Source: Prorocentrum cordatum
Lineage: Eukaryota; Sar; Dinophyceae; Prorocentrales; Prorocentraceae
Reading direction: 5' to 3'
Length of the DNA: 62,500 nt
NCBI GenBank assembly: GCA_963575745.1
Contig: CAUYUJ010011559.1
Coordinates: 1 to 62,500, forward strand
Positions 10,121 through 20,133 of this stretch are shown here, piece after piece (position 1 is the stretch's first letter; every line of letters begins with the position of its first letter). Made by a program: the position numbers and the translations under genes. The notes below the pieces were generated by a model that ran no database searches, had not been told where the DNA came from, and was given only the letters and a program-made list of their open reading frames with translations.

Positions 10121-10640
10121 TCCCCCAAGCCCTCTGTGGCTGCTCCTCTGTGGCGCCCCTCGTGCACTCGGCCGCTGCCGGGAACAGGAGGAGGAGGAGG
10201 AGGAGGAGGAGGGAGGAGGAGGAGGAGGAGGAGGAGGCGGAGGAGGAGAAGGGAGGAGGAGGCGCCGCTCGTGCCGCTCGCGTCTCGATCTCTCGAGAGG
10301 GGTGTCGAAATCGATGGGTCCCCCAGGGGGGTAAGGACCACAGCTCCCCCAGTTGTGGCTGGCCCGTCCTTGTGTGTGTGTGTGTGTGTGGCATTGTGGT
10401 TTATCGCAGGGGCGTGACTGCGCGTGAGCGAACTTGGCTATAGTCAGAAGGGCTCGAGCGAATATCTACGCGGCCTTCTGCAATTGCAACACCCCAGAAA
10501 AAGGCGAGCGAATCACGCAATGATTTGCAGGTGGACTCTGTTAAGTCCCATCCCCCGACCAGAGCAAACATCCGCTCGAAATTCCAAGCCAAATCCAGAA
10601 CGGAACTCAAAAAAAATCCAGGGCTCTTTCATCAGAGTGA
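10121..10640. repeat. GGA microsatellite, short GT run and spacer
   Basis: A purine tract of GGA units lies at about 10187-10260 and a (TG)n run at 10372-10390. The rest to 10640 shows nothing recognisable. Confidence 0.75.
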
Positions 10641-10880
10641 GGGGGCCGCACAATGAATTACTGTCCCTGGGCGCGTGGCTGAATTGGAGTTCCGCGGTGC
10701 GGATTGTTGTTGCATTGTTCCGTTGTTGCTCATGTAATCGACGTCGTCTCCCGCACGATCCACTCGCGACCCACCCGCGACCCACCCCGCGACCAACCTC
10801 ACGACCCACCGCGACCCGCCCGCGACCCATCCGGCGCCAGCCCCCCCACTCTTGTCCGCAACTCCGGTGCCATGTAGATT
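10641..10880. repeat. Dispersed repeat with CGACCCACC minisatellite, copy 1
   Basis: TGCGGATTGTTGTTGCATTG at about 10700-10720 resembles sequence near 33840. It is followed by CGACCCACC/CGCGACC units at about 10760-10835 and a C-run plus TTGTCCGCAACT. The minisatellite and its tail recur at 34480-34760. Confidence 0.65.
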
Positions 10881-11309
10881 CCCGATCAAAATCCGCTCCG
10901 CGAAGCTGGCGCCATGAGATAACGCGGCACGCCGCGTGGAAAGCTCGGCGCTCACGCGCGACCTTACCCGGGCGGCCTGCGGGCAAGCATCGGCACAGCC
11001 GACCCCCAATCTCTTCGCGCCGCCCCCCGCCCCCCCGGGAGCGCGGAGGGGGCAGGGCGGGGCGAGGAGGGAGGGGAGAGGAAAGACTTGAACATACAAC
11101 GAAGAGTACCGTGTTCTGACGCGCTTGAAGAGGAGCGATGGGCGAGGAGTAAGCAGCACAAGTACGGTTTCCAAGGGAGGAGGGGCTGTGGGGAGAGCCA
11201 CGTCTGGCATCGTATGGCGCTGCGACGTATGCACCACCTCGATTGTAGAGCTTCGCATTGCATGGCAAAGTCTGCATCCGAACGAGGTCGATCCATCGCG
11301 CTGCAGATC
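10881..11309. other. GC-rich spacer, nothing recognised
   Basis: Mixed-composition DNA with a purine-rich patch near 11040-11085. Open frames exist on both strands but none resembles a known family. Confidence 0.4.
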
Positions 11310-12460
11310 ATGACACTATACATATATATATATATATATATATACACACAACACGCATGCCTCCAACTGGTGAACACCCGCAGCTGGGGTGGTACCTGGA
11401 TCGCATCCCATAGGCTCCTCGAGCATGCCCTCAAGCGCGGTGCTGTGCCACGGTGCCGTGGCTAGTGTGTGTGTGTGTTGTGTTTGTGCGTGTGTGTGTG
11501 TTGTGTGTGTGTTGTGTGTGTGTGTGTGTGCGTGCGTGCGCGCTTTGTGCGTGTGTGTGTGGCTCCGTCTTGGCCGAAGCCTCCGCCGCCCCGCACGGAG
11601 GCTGCGCCAAGGCCCTGCACGCCGCGTCTCCCCGCCTGCACCGCTATGCCGCGTAGCTGCGCGAGGGGCAGCGCGTGCGCGCGTATGCGCGTGTGCGCGC
11701 GCGTGTGTTTGTGCTGCGTGTGTGGTGCGTGCTTGTGCTGCGCTGTGTGTGTGTGGTGTGGTGTGGTGCGTGCTTGTGTGTGTGTTGAGTCGTGGGATGT
11801 GTTGTGCGTCGTGTGTTGTGTGTTGTCTGGTGTGTGCGGGTGTAATGTGTGTGTGTGTGTGTTGCATGGCGCGTGACGCGTGTATGTTTGCGTTGCGTAT
11901 GTGCTGTGCTGAGGTGCCGTGGCTGGAGATTGCGTGCGTGCGCGTACATGTTATGTGGCTCCCTACAGGCCGAACCCTGTGCAGCCCCGCCTGGAGGCTG
12001 CGTGAGGGCCCGACGCGCCTCGTTTCTCCACCTGTCAGGCTCTGCTGTGTCGCTGCGCGCGCGGCAGCAGCGCCAAGGAGTGTGCGGGTGCGTGTGCGCG
12101 CACGCGTATGTGCGGCGCGCTGTGCGGAATGCACGTGTCTGTGTGTGCGGTGTGTGTGTGCGTGTGTGTGTGGGTGGGGGGTGTATGGGTTGTGTCGTGT
12201 GCTGCGTCGTGTGTTTTCTATGTGTCGTATGGTTTGTGTTGTACGGAACGTGCTATATGTTGTGTGTCTTGTGTGCGTTGTGTGTGTGTGTGTGCGACGC
12301 GCTGGGTGTATCGTGCCGTGTGTTGCTTGCTGTGTGCTGTATGTGCTGTGCGTGGCGTATGCTGTGTAATGTGTGTGTATGTGTTATGGGTTACGTGCGT
12401 TGTCTGGAGTGTGTGTGTGGGTGCGCGTGTTGTGAATGCGTGTGCCTCCCCCCGCCGCAT
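11310..12460. repeat. TA tract followed by 1-kb G/T-rich region with (GT)n
   Basis: (TA)n at 11318-11345, then from about 11462 to 12450 the plus strand is dominated by GTGTGT, GTGCGT and TTGTGT with short GC-rich interruptions. Long Cys/Val-rich plus-strand and His/Thr-rich minus-strand frames here are artefacts of the dinucleotide bias. Confidence 0.9.
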
Positions 12461-12707
12461 CGGGGCCAACATGGGTCCTTCATCGGCTCAAGTATTTCGG
12501 CGTCCGGCATGACCACGGACCCCCCCTTCAGACCACCCTCACGCCCTCCCCCCCCTGACCCCTCCCGAGCACCCCGCAAGCCCAGGAACCAGGAGGCCGG
12601 CAGAGGCAAGGCTCGACTCAAGTAAATCATCCCACTGAAGCGGGCGCCTTCTCCAACCGTGAGGTGGAGGTCGTTGGCGAGAGTAAAAAAAAAGAAGCAT
12701 AAACAGA

Positions 12708-12850
12708 AACTTTCGGAGGTACGCGCGAATTTCTTGGATCTGCGCCAGACCCCCCTCACTGGCGCGCAGAGAGCGCCAGGGGCGGCGCCGGAGGCGCCGC
12801 CAGGGCGCTCCAGCACAGATCCAAGAAAACCGCGCGGAGCGTCGAAAATT
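12708..12850. mobile_element. Foldback element with central hairpin, copy 1
   Basis: Left end AACTTTCGGAGGTACGCGCG and right end CGCGCGGAGCGTCGAAAATT are inverted copies, followed inward by TTTCTTGGATCTG versus CAGATCCAAGAAA. The centre is a second hairpin, GAGCGCC with GGCGGCGCC against GGCGCCGCC with GGCGCTC. The same architecture recurs at 32417. Confidence 0.85.
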
Positions 12851-13039
12851 TACGTATATGACGTCTATTCTTCTTCGAGAAGGAATGCCTACCTTCAACG
12901 CCAGACGCGTGCACGAATAAGCGACCGCAGAGAGTACGTACTAGAGTTTCCGCGGCCAAGGCCGTGGCCCCCAAAAACGCCGCTGGCGCCTTCCGCGGCT
13001 GTGGTCACCCAGTCGTTGGAGGGCAATCTGGATCGCCAA
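12851..13039. other. Spacer, nothing recognised
   Basis: Mixed sequence between two dispersed elements. A plus-strand frame runs into the conserved C-terminal codons of the next entry, but its upstream part has no counterpart in the other copies. Confidence 0.4.
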
Positions 13040-13262
13040 TTAGGAAGCAACTACTGGGAGATCTTCAACGGAAGGATTAAGGAGGATTGAGCCCCAACGG
13101 GGGGCTGTTACGCCAAATTGGGCCACGGATCAAGCGGGATTAAGCCGGATTAGACGGGATTAAATCGGATTGCGCGGGATTAAGCCGAATTAAGTGGGAT
13201 TAAGCCGGATTCGGACCAAGGCAAAGTCAAAATTTAACCTCCCAGGAATTGCATCCGAACGA
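13040..13262 (+). repeat. Dispersed ~220-bp element with conserved coding tail, copy 1
   Basis: Starts TTAGGAAGCAACTACTGGGA. The plus frame reads L-G-S-N-Y-W-E-I-F-N-G-R-I-K-E-D then TGA, matching frames that end the same way at 31781 and 60945. A GC hairpin (GCCCC..GGGGGC) follows, then four or more GGATTAAGC-type units, then CGGACCAAGGCAAA and CCTCCCAGGAATTGCATCCGA. Probably the 3' end of a transcript plus its untranslated region, retroposed; the parent gene is unknown. Confidence 0.7.
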
Positions 13263-13599
13263 CAAGCAGCATCCGTGCCCACACCTTCTGGAGCCTTGCC
13301 ACCACGAGTCCCCCGGGTGGCAGCGGCCATGGATATTTCTCCCGCCCTCGGGCAGCGGGTTGATTAACCAGCCTCGAGCCCACCACTACCAGATCCCTAA
13401 GATTGACAAGCCCAAGGCGGAGACAGTCATAGTATCTTAAAGATGTGCCCTCAGAAAGTCAAGAATCCGCAAGGAGGTCGGTATCGAGATAGGGTGGTGC
13501 CAATCATAATGTAGGACGGCGGTTCCGAAATTATCCTGGCGAAAGACCCAACAATATGTAGTTGTGAGAAGCGCGTTGTGGAAACCGCTTCCGGTGGGC
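13263..13599. other. Spacer with a trace of a TTACCAGCC-related element
   Basis: Mostly unremarkable. Around 13440-13510, GATGTGCCCTC, AATCCGCAAGG and GGTATCGAG resemble sequence at 54475-54535, which also recalls the element at 49696. Confidence 0.4.
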
Positions 13600-15690
13600 T
13601 TCACAACGCGTGATGGGGCGTGCGGTAATGGGTGGGGGGGGACGCATGCGGGTGGTCTTACTGGGGCCTTCGGTGGAGCTTCCTGTGGGGCCACGACTCG
13701 CTGTAGCGGGTTGTGGAGACGCATGCGCCACAAGGGCATTCGGTGGAGCTCCCATATGAGGCCACCAAACGATGTGCTGGGTGTGGCGGACGCATGCGGG
13801 CACCCTCACTGGGGCCTTCGGTGGAGCTCCCAACGAAGCGCTGTACTGGGTGTGGCGGACACATGCGGGCACCCCGCCACTGGAGCCTTCGGTGGAGCTC
13901 CCTGTGGGGCCACGGAACGCTGTACTGGGTGTGGCGGGCGCATGCGGGCATACCCTCAAGGCCTTTCGTGGAGCCTCCCTATGAGGCCACGAAACGCTGT
14001 ACTGGGTGTGACGGACGCACGCGGGCACCCCCACTGTGGCCTTCGGAGGAGCTCCATATGGGGCCACGAAACGTTGTACTGGGTGTGGCGGACGCATGCG
14101 GGCTCCTCCATGTGGGTTTTCGGTGGAGCTCCCAATGGGGCCACGAAACGCTGTACTGGGTGTGGCGGGCGCATGCGGGCTGCGCCACTGGGACCTTTGG
14201 TGGAGCTCCGTATGGGACCACGAAACGCTGCACTGGGTGCGACGGACGCATGCGGGCACCCCCACTGGGGCCTTCGGTGGGGCTCGCAGCGAAACGCTGT
14301 ACTGGGTGTGGCGGACGCATGCGGGCACCCGCACTGGGGCCTCCGGTGGAGCTGCCACGAAACGCTGTGCTGGGTGTTGCGGACGCATGCGGGCACCCCC
14401 ACTGGGTCCTTTGGTGGAGCTCCCTATGGGGCCACGGAACACTGTACTGGATGTGGCGGACGCATGCGGGCACCCCCACTGGAGCCTTCGGTGGATCCTC
14501 CTATGGGGTCACGAAGCGCTGTATTGGTTGTGGCGGCCGCATGCGGGCACCCCCACTAGGGCCTTACGTGGAGCTCCCTATGGGGCCACGGAACGCTGTA
14601 CTGGATGTGGCGGGCGCATGCGGGCACCCCCACTGCGGCCTTCGGCGGTGCTCCCTATGAGGCCACGAAACGCTGTACTGGGTGTGGCGGACGCATGCGG
14701 GCACCCCCGCTGGGACCTTCGGAGGAGCTCCATATGGGGCCACGGAACGTTGTACTGGGTGTGGCGACCGCATGCGGGCTCCCCCATGTGGGTTCTTGGT
14801 GGAGGTCCCTATGGGGCCACGAAACGCTGTACTGGTGTGGCGGGCGCATGCGGGCTGCGCCGCTGGGACCTTTGGTGGAGCTCCGTATGGGACCACGAAG
14901 CGCTGCACTGGGTGCGACGGACGCAGGCGGTCACCCCCACTGGGGCCTTCGGTGGGGCTCCCACTGGGGCCAGGAAGCGCTTTACTGGGTGTGGCGGACG
15001 CATGCGGGCAGCCTCACTGTGGCCTTCGGCGGTGCTCCCTATGGGGCCGCGAAACGCTGTACTGGGTGTGGCGGACGCATGCGGGCACCTGCACTGGGGC
15101 CTCCGGTGGAGCTGCCACGAAACGCTGTGCTGGGTGTTGCGGCCGCACGCGGGCACCCCCACTGGGTCCTTTGGTGGAGCTCCGTATGGGACCACGAAAC
15201 GCTGTACTGGGTGTGGCGGGCGCATGCGGGCACCCCCACTGGGGCCTTCGGTGAAGCTCCCTATGGGGCCACGGAACGCTGTACTGGATGTGGCGGACGC
15301 ATGCGGGCACCCCCACTGGAGCCTTCGGTGGATCCTCCTATGGGGTCACGAAGCGCTGTATTGGTTGTGGCGGCCGCATGCGGGCACCCCCACTGGGGCC
15401 TTACGTGGAGCTCCCTATGGGGCCACGAAACGCTGTACTGGGTGTGGCGGACGCATGCGGGCACCCCCACTGCGGCCTTCGGCGGTGCTCCCTTTGGGGC
15501 CACGGAACGCTGTACTGGGTGTGGCGGACGCATGCGGGCACCCCTCCACTGGAGCCTTCGGTGGAGCTCCCAATGGGGCCACGGGACGCTGTACTGGGTG
15601 TGGCGGGCGCATGCGGGAACCCCCACTGGGGCCTTCGTTGGAGCTTCTTATGGGGCCACGCAGTGCTGTACTGAGTGGGGGGGGAACGCC
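13600..15690. repeat. 77-bp minisatellite, about 27 units
   Basis: The unit contains GCATGCGGGCACCCCCACTG, GGGCCTTCGGTGGAGCTCCC, TATGGGGCCACGAAACGCTG and TACTGGGTGTGGCGGAC. GCATGCGGG recurs with mostly 77-bp spacing (13644, 13721, 13940, 14017, 14094 and so on); a few units are 69-79 bp. Because 77 is not a multiple of three and the consensus has no stop in any forward frame, very long frames are open through it, one of 660 codons, and long minus-strand frames too. Confidence 0.97.
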
Positions 15691-15954
15691 GGGAGGAGGG
15701 AGTAGGGGAAGAGGGGGAGGAGGGGGAGGAGGAGGAACGCAGGGGACCGCCTCTTCAAAACGAGGGACCCAACACCGCAGGATGGTTAGGAAACAAAAAC
15801 CAAGGAACGATTCAACACATCCGCCAACGTGCCTGCACGGAGTGGGCGTGTTCGACTACTCTGCAAAGTTTCAAGGGCCGCCCCCTCGACGCGCGCGCCC
15901 CTACAGAAACGCCGCTATTAAACTTGCGTTCTGGCGGTCGTTGCGGCCTCCAGA
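15691..15954. other. Flank of the 77-bp array, with motif shared with the 101-bp array
   Basis: A GGA-rich stretch leads into TTCAAAACGAG then GACCCAAC and GCAGGATGG at about 15768-15790. The same order (GGA-rich, GACCGC, TTCAAAACGAG, ACCCAACGCAGGA) follows the 101-bp array near 54110. No gene recognised. Confidence 0.55.
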
Positions 15955-16512
15955 CGGCCACGATGGCGTCCAAGACGGCCAACGCGGCACCAACGCGGCG
16001 CAAAATGGGCCAAAATAGCTCCAGATCCTCTCAAAAAAGAGTCGCCAGACGGCTCAAGATAGCTCTAAGAGGCCTTCCTGGAGAGCCCGATGGGGGCCCA
16101 AACCATTGATGTTCCTTATGTAGGTTGTTGAGGGATGTTGATGTTCTCGCCTGTTCAGGTTCCCGACCACCCAAGACGGCCCAAGAATCGTCCAAGAGGC
16201 CTCCCAAGATAGCTCCAAGGCGGCCACAAGAGGCCCGAAAAAGGGCACGAAGTCGGCCCAAGAGGACCCACAGATTGCCAAATGGGCCCCAAAAGAGGGC
16301 ACCAAGACGGCCGTGACCTGCTTCAAGAGGGCAACAACGCGGCCTAGAGGCCCCCAAGGCGGCCTCCGTAGGCGTCAAAAAGGTCAAGAGTCCCCTCAGA
16401 CTGCCAAAGAAGCCCCAAGAGGCTCCCAAGAGGCCCCACGAGGACCCCAAGAAGGCTTCAGGAAGCTCCAAACAGGGCCCAATAAGCACAAAGAAGGCCG
16501 CAAGAAGCCTTC
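15955..16512. repeat. AAGACGGCC-type degenerate repeat array 1
   Basis: Many imperfect CCAAGACGGCC, CCAAGAGGCCC and TCCAAGATAGC words. Near 16100-16160 a different module (AACCATTGATGTTCC, GTTGTTGAGGGATGTTG) interrupts; it resembles the AATCATTGATTTTCC modules of the 43.8-49.4 kb array. Confidence 0.85.
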
Positions 16513-16640
16513 CCGTCCCATCCTCATGTTCTCCCTCTCCTCCTCCTTCTATTCCTCTTCCTCCTCCTCCTTCCCTCCTCCTCCACATCCACCTCCTCCT
16601 CCTCCTCCTCCGCCTCCTCCTGCCTACCGCGCGGACGAAG
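16513..16640. repeat. CTC/TCC microsatellite
   Basis: Pyrimidine-rich triplet tract following array 1. Confidence 0.9.
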
Positions 16641-16926
16641 ACGAGGTCGGGATCACGACCCGCCCCAGTGCAGACTAGTCGTCGGAATTGCGCAGTCCTT
16701 ACACTCAGCCTCCTTTCTGATGCGCTGTTGCACAGGCGCGGTGGCGGGATTTGCCACGGGCAGCTGGGTATCAGCTGCGTTCTGCCACCCGCCAAGCAAC
16801 AAAAGGAAGATCAAGCCACCTCCATGACGACGACGCCCACGAGCAGGGCTTCAACCCAATGCACTAATTAATCATCGCCAACGGCGCTCCTGCGTGACGA
16901 TCCCCCCCTCCCGGGCACTTCTTGAC
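16641..16926. other. Spacer, nothing recognised
   Basis: Mixed-composition DNA with no long inverted repeat, satellite or coding signature. Confidence 0.4.
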
Positions 16927-17366
16927 TACCGGTCGGAAGAAGCGGGCAGGAACAGTACATAGGGAAGAGTTGAGCACACATTGGATCTCCGCCCGCCCCG
17001 CAACACAGAACGGGACAAGGAACGACCAATCGATGAGCTCAGTAGGAACGCGTCTGGAGTAGAGGTGGACCTGGGGACCCCGGCTTCTCGCCATCGCTCG
17101 AACACTGTGCATGTCTCGGTCGCGTGCGCGTCTGCGTTCGCAGGGTGAACAAACAGGCTCCTCGATCGGGGGAACCAGAAAATACCGATACCGATACCGC
17201 TACTCCCGCGACCTCTCCTAGGGTGCCTTCTGACCATAATTTCGAGGCGAATGCCTCCCAGGCGGCCCAAAAGGGTACCTTTTCCTCCTCGGACCGATGG
17301 TCCTCGCCGAGAAAAATGCACGCGCCAGAGCGATGCCAAGGATCACCGACTTTCAACAACCGATGG
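16927..17366. mobile_element. CCATCGGT-type inverted-repeat element, interrupted copy
   Basis: The left end CCGGTCGGAAGAAGCGGGCA and the right end TTTCAACAACCGATGG match the two ends of the intact 144-bp element at 20134-20277. Here they are about 400 bp apart because another inverted-repeat element lies between them. A third relative is at 61240-61411. Confidence 0.6.
17086..17339. mobile_element. Long relative of the ATCGCTCGGACG element, nested
   Basis: Ends CTCGCCATCGCTCGAAC and AGAGCGATGCCAAG are inverted repeats, and the internal CCGATGGTCCTCGCCGAGAA matches the family. It is about 254 bp, with extra interior sequence (ACCGATACCGATACCGCTAC, ATTTCGAGGCGAA) also found at 20655-20725. It appears inserted in the element at 16927-17366. 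Confidence 0.6.
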
Positions 17367-17472
17367 GCCATCCTCATCTCATCACGAAGGCGGGGAGCGT
17401 GCTTCACCCTCCTCGTGGCCGCCCTGGGCCTCGAGGGTACGACTCGGAAGCGGGGGAGATGGACCTTTCAGT

Positions 17473-17685
17473 GGCAACTAATGTGAGCCCGCCATCCCAT
17501 CTAATCGGCTCTTGCTAATCGACGCGAATCGACGCTAGTCGGCGCTACTCGAGGCTAGATCGACACTAAATCGACGCTAATCGATGCTGGATCGGCGCTA
17601 TCTCATTAAATCCCGGACGCTAATCAGCGCAAATCGACGCTAAAGACAGGATGAAGAGGGTACACCAAACTCCCATGACTTGCTA
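17473..17685. repeat. TCGACGCTA minisatellite in a bounded element, copy 1
   Basis: GGCAACTAATGTGAGCC, then TCGGCTCTTGCTAATCGACG, about ten imperfect TCGACGCTAA/TCGGCGCTA units, then AAGACAGG and CTCCCATGACTTG. The outer words are weakly inverted (CAACT..TGAGCC against CTCCCATGACTTG). Copies at 20433 and 62424 share the same order. Confidence 0.75.
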
Positions 17686-17989
17686 CGGAAGGATCCACCG
17701 ACCCCCGCTTGCCGGGGAGGGAGACATTTACAATCACAGAATGTGAATACTGCTCTCCTCTCTCCCGTGACTCTGTCCGGAAGAGTCCCCCCGTCCTCTC
17801 CGCATATTGATCCTTTCCGCACAGGTTTTCGTCGCTTGTTTCTCCCAATCATGCGCTTCTCAATCCAGTCGTTTCTGGTCCTTCCAAAATGAGGCTACCG
17901 CTGCAGCGCCGCCCCCATTTCCGCGCTTCGGTCATTCAACGTCGTGCTCCCGCTGCAGCGCCTGCCCCGGGAGGTCCAAAATGCCGCTC
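17686..17989. other. Spacer with CGCTGCAGCGC partial tandem
   Basis: About 17890-17975 holds one and a half units of a ~60-bp sequence with ATTTCCGCGCTTC and GTGCTCCCGCTGCAGCGC, related to 54665-54800. The rest shows nothing. Confidence 0.5.
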
Positions 17990-17993
17990 AAGG

Positions 17994-18184
17994 GTGACGA
18001 GCGAACAACTCACACCCATACCCATAGGAGGGTCGAAAGGAGGGGAAATGGCTATGGGTATGGGTGCGAGTTGTCGGACCCTGGGAGAAGATCCCGTTCG
18101 AGCGGGGACCCCCATCCGACAACACGCACCCGTAGCCTCCTCCGTCCCCCCTATGGGTATGGGTGCGTGTTGTTCGATCGTCAC
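17994..18184. mobile_element. 191-bp TIR element with AAGG target duplication
   Basis: The left end GTGACGAGCGAACAACTC then ACCCATACCCATAG pairs with CTATGGGTATGGGT and CGATCGTCAC at the right end. Two internal inverted copies (CTATGGGTATGGGTGCGAG at about 18052 and ACAACACGCACCCGTAG at 18119) make four alternating arms. AAGG occurs at 17990-17993 and again at 18185-18188, a candidate 4-bp target-site duplication. Confidence 0.85.
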
Positions 18185-18229
18185 AAGGGGGGGGGGGGAC
18201 GAGCTCTTCCGAGGCCTCTGCGGCCGCCA
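18185..18229. other. G-run and short spacer
   Basis: A G-run at 18187-18198 borders the element. Nothing else is visible. Confidence 0.5.
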
Positions 18230-19290
18230 CGAGGCCCCCCAAAGGGGCCCAGAGAGCCGAAGCGGTGCGCCAAGATAGGCCAAGAGAGCGTCGAGACGGA
18301 CCAGGGAAGCCCTACGACGGTCCAAGATGCCTTCGAGACGTAGGGGGCAAACAAACCTACCTCGCTTTTGACCACCCTCGCTTCCAAGAGATACCAAGCG
18401 ATGCCAAACTACGGCCTGTACTGGTCAGGCCGCTTGACGAGGAGGCGCGTGGTACGACTTGGTTTTGTCTGGAAGCGAAAGCGGGGTAGGTAATTCACGC
18501 TCTGAAGACGGCTCACAAAGCGCCCCAAACGCCCCATGAGTGCTCCCACATGGCTGCCGTGAAGGCCCCACGAAGCAGACATCGCTCCAATCCCTAAGGC
18601 AACACGTATATCTCTAGCATACCCGTCTTCTGCGTCTCCAAGCAAAACATACATTTCAGAGCCCAAGACGGTCCCAAGACGGCCCACAAGGCCCCCAACA
18701 GACCACCAAGACTGCCCCAGAGAGCCTCAAGACGGCCGCAGGGGCCCTCTAGGACGGCCCAGGGGAGCCCCAAGAGAGCCCTGACAGGCGCCAGAGAAGG
18801 GGAATACAAACTGACATGTCGAGACTTTCTCCCAAAGATGGTCCTAGGAGCCCCCAGAGGCCCCGAAGAAGCTCCCACGAGACCTCGAAGAAGCCCCCCA
18901 GATGCCCCCAACTGCCCCCACGACACCAAAGAAAGAAAAACAATTCAATAGTTTCCGGAGCCTTCCGACACACCATGGCCCCACAAACCTCGAACGTCTC
19001 CATCAAGCTAGATTCCAACACGCGGAGGAGTCCTCGACGACGACCGAGATGGCCTCAAGACTGCCGAGAGGAAGCCCCAAGACGCAATGATTGTTCCACT
19101 TCCTCGGGAACACAATTGTTTGAGCATATGTGAGCATGTGCATTATTGGTCCTTACAGCGTCCATGACGGCTCAAGAGGTCCCCAAGAGGGCTCCAAGAC
19201 GGCCCAGACAGCCCCCCCGAAACAGCCCAAGAGGCGCGCAAGATGGTCCAGGAAAGCCCCGGCAGGGCCCCAGAAGAAGCCCAAGAGAGG
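18230..19290. repeat. AAGACGGCC-type degenerate repeat array 2
   Basis: Imperfect CCAAGACGGCC, CCCAAGAGAGCC and CCAAGATGG words throughout, interrupted by AT-richer modules near 18590-18660 and 18930-19000. On the minus strand it reads as Leu/Gly/Trp/Ser-rich frames, as in the larger array at 43.8-49.4 kb. Confidence 0.8.
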
Positions 19291-19348
19291 TAAGTCGAGC
19301 TAATCTTCCCAGCCCTCCGCCCCAAGAGGGCACCCCACGCCGCCAACG

Positions 19349-19536
19349 ATACTCCAGATTTCGTAATAAAGGGAGGGGGGGTCTCATTTCGGGGGGGGTC
19401 TCTTCCAGGCTATCTTGGAGGGCCTGGGGGGGTCTGGGGACGATGTTTTGGAGGGTTCTCCCACGGGGGGGGGTCTGAAATGGCCTGTCTTGGAGGGTCC
19501 AGACCCCCTCCCTTTTATTTACGAAATCTGGAGTAT
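19349..19536. mobile_element. Foldback element, ~36-bp inverted repeats
   Basis: Left arm ATACTCCAGATTTCGTAATA then AAGGGAGGGGG and GTCT; right arm (19501-19536) is its inverse with two extra bases. The interior holds two GGTCT-flanked halves (GGGGGGGTCT, CTTGGAGGGCC; CTTGGAGGGTCC), so the palindrome extends inward. No coding capacity. Confidence 0.88.
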
Positions 19537-19927
19537 TCAAACACCTCCCCAGAGCCCGGAGGCGCGCCCATGACGCCGACGAGAGGCCCCCCCCGAAGGC
19601 CTCAGACCCGTCCATCTCGGCCCTCCTCCGGGGGTCGGCGGACTGGCGCAAGCCTTCTGCAGATGTTCTGGCGTTCCAGGGGCTTCTGGAGGCCGCTGGA
19701 GGCAACAGCAAGAAAGAATCCCTCTCCGTTCCGCCTCCTCCTCCTCCTCCTCCTCCTCCTCCTCCTCCTCCTCCTCCTCCAAGACGAGGCCACGACGGGG
19801 ACAACATCGGACCAGGAAGATCGGGAGTCGTCGAGATCCGATCCGTGCGGACGTAGGAGCTGCCGCGGGCGCCGCGCGGCCGTTCCCGAATGCTCCGTAC
19901 CGCCCTGGGAGCGGTCTGGAATGACAT
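19537..19927. repeat. Spacer with TCC microsatellite
   Basis: (TCC)n occupies about 19733-19782. Flanking DNA is GC-rich with no recognised features. Confidence 0.7.
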
Positions 19928-20118
19928 ACGGCAGGTCCGTGTCGTGTCGACCCCGGCGTTGGTTCCCGACACCGCGGGGATCGGTAAACCTTGAACGATC
20001 GGCCGTTCCCGAAACGTCCACGTCGTTCCACATCGAACGACTCTGGGTCCCCCGCGGCGTTCAACGTTCAACGCCGCTGGCGGGGTCGCCGCCGGTCGAC
20101 ACGACACGAACCTACCGT
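19928..20118. mobile_element. ACGGCAGGT TIR element with ACAT target duplication, copy 1
   Basis: Left end ACGGCAGGTCCGTGTCGTGT and right end ACACGACACGAACCTACCGT are inverted repeats differing at two of 20 positions and continuing a few bases inward. ACAT is present at 19924-19927 and at 20119-20122, a candidate 4-bp target duplication. Length 191 bp, no coding capacity. A second, diverged copy is at 31373. Confidence 0.88.
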
Positions 20119-20133
20119 ACATGCTAGTACTAC

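Noticed and set aside
11316-12369. His/Thr-rich and Cys/Val-rich proteins
   Set aside because: Both strands of the G/T-rich tract give them; no non-repetitive core.
14036-16018. 660-codon repeat protein
   Set aside because: The frame is open because the 77-bp unit lacks stops in every forward frame; other frames are equally open and the frame runs on into unrelated sequence.
19349-19536. Target-site duplication at this foldback element
   Set aside because: CAACG on the left and TCAAA on the right share only CAA; too short and not aligned to the element ends.
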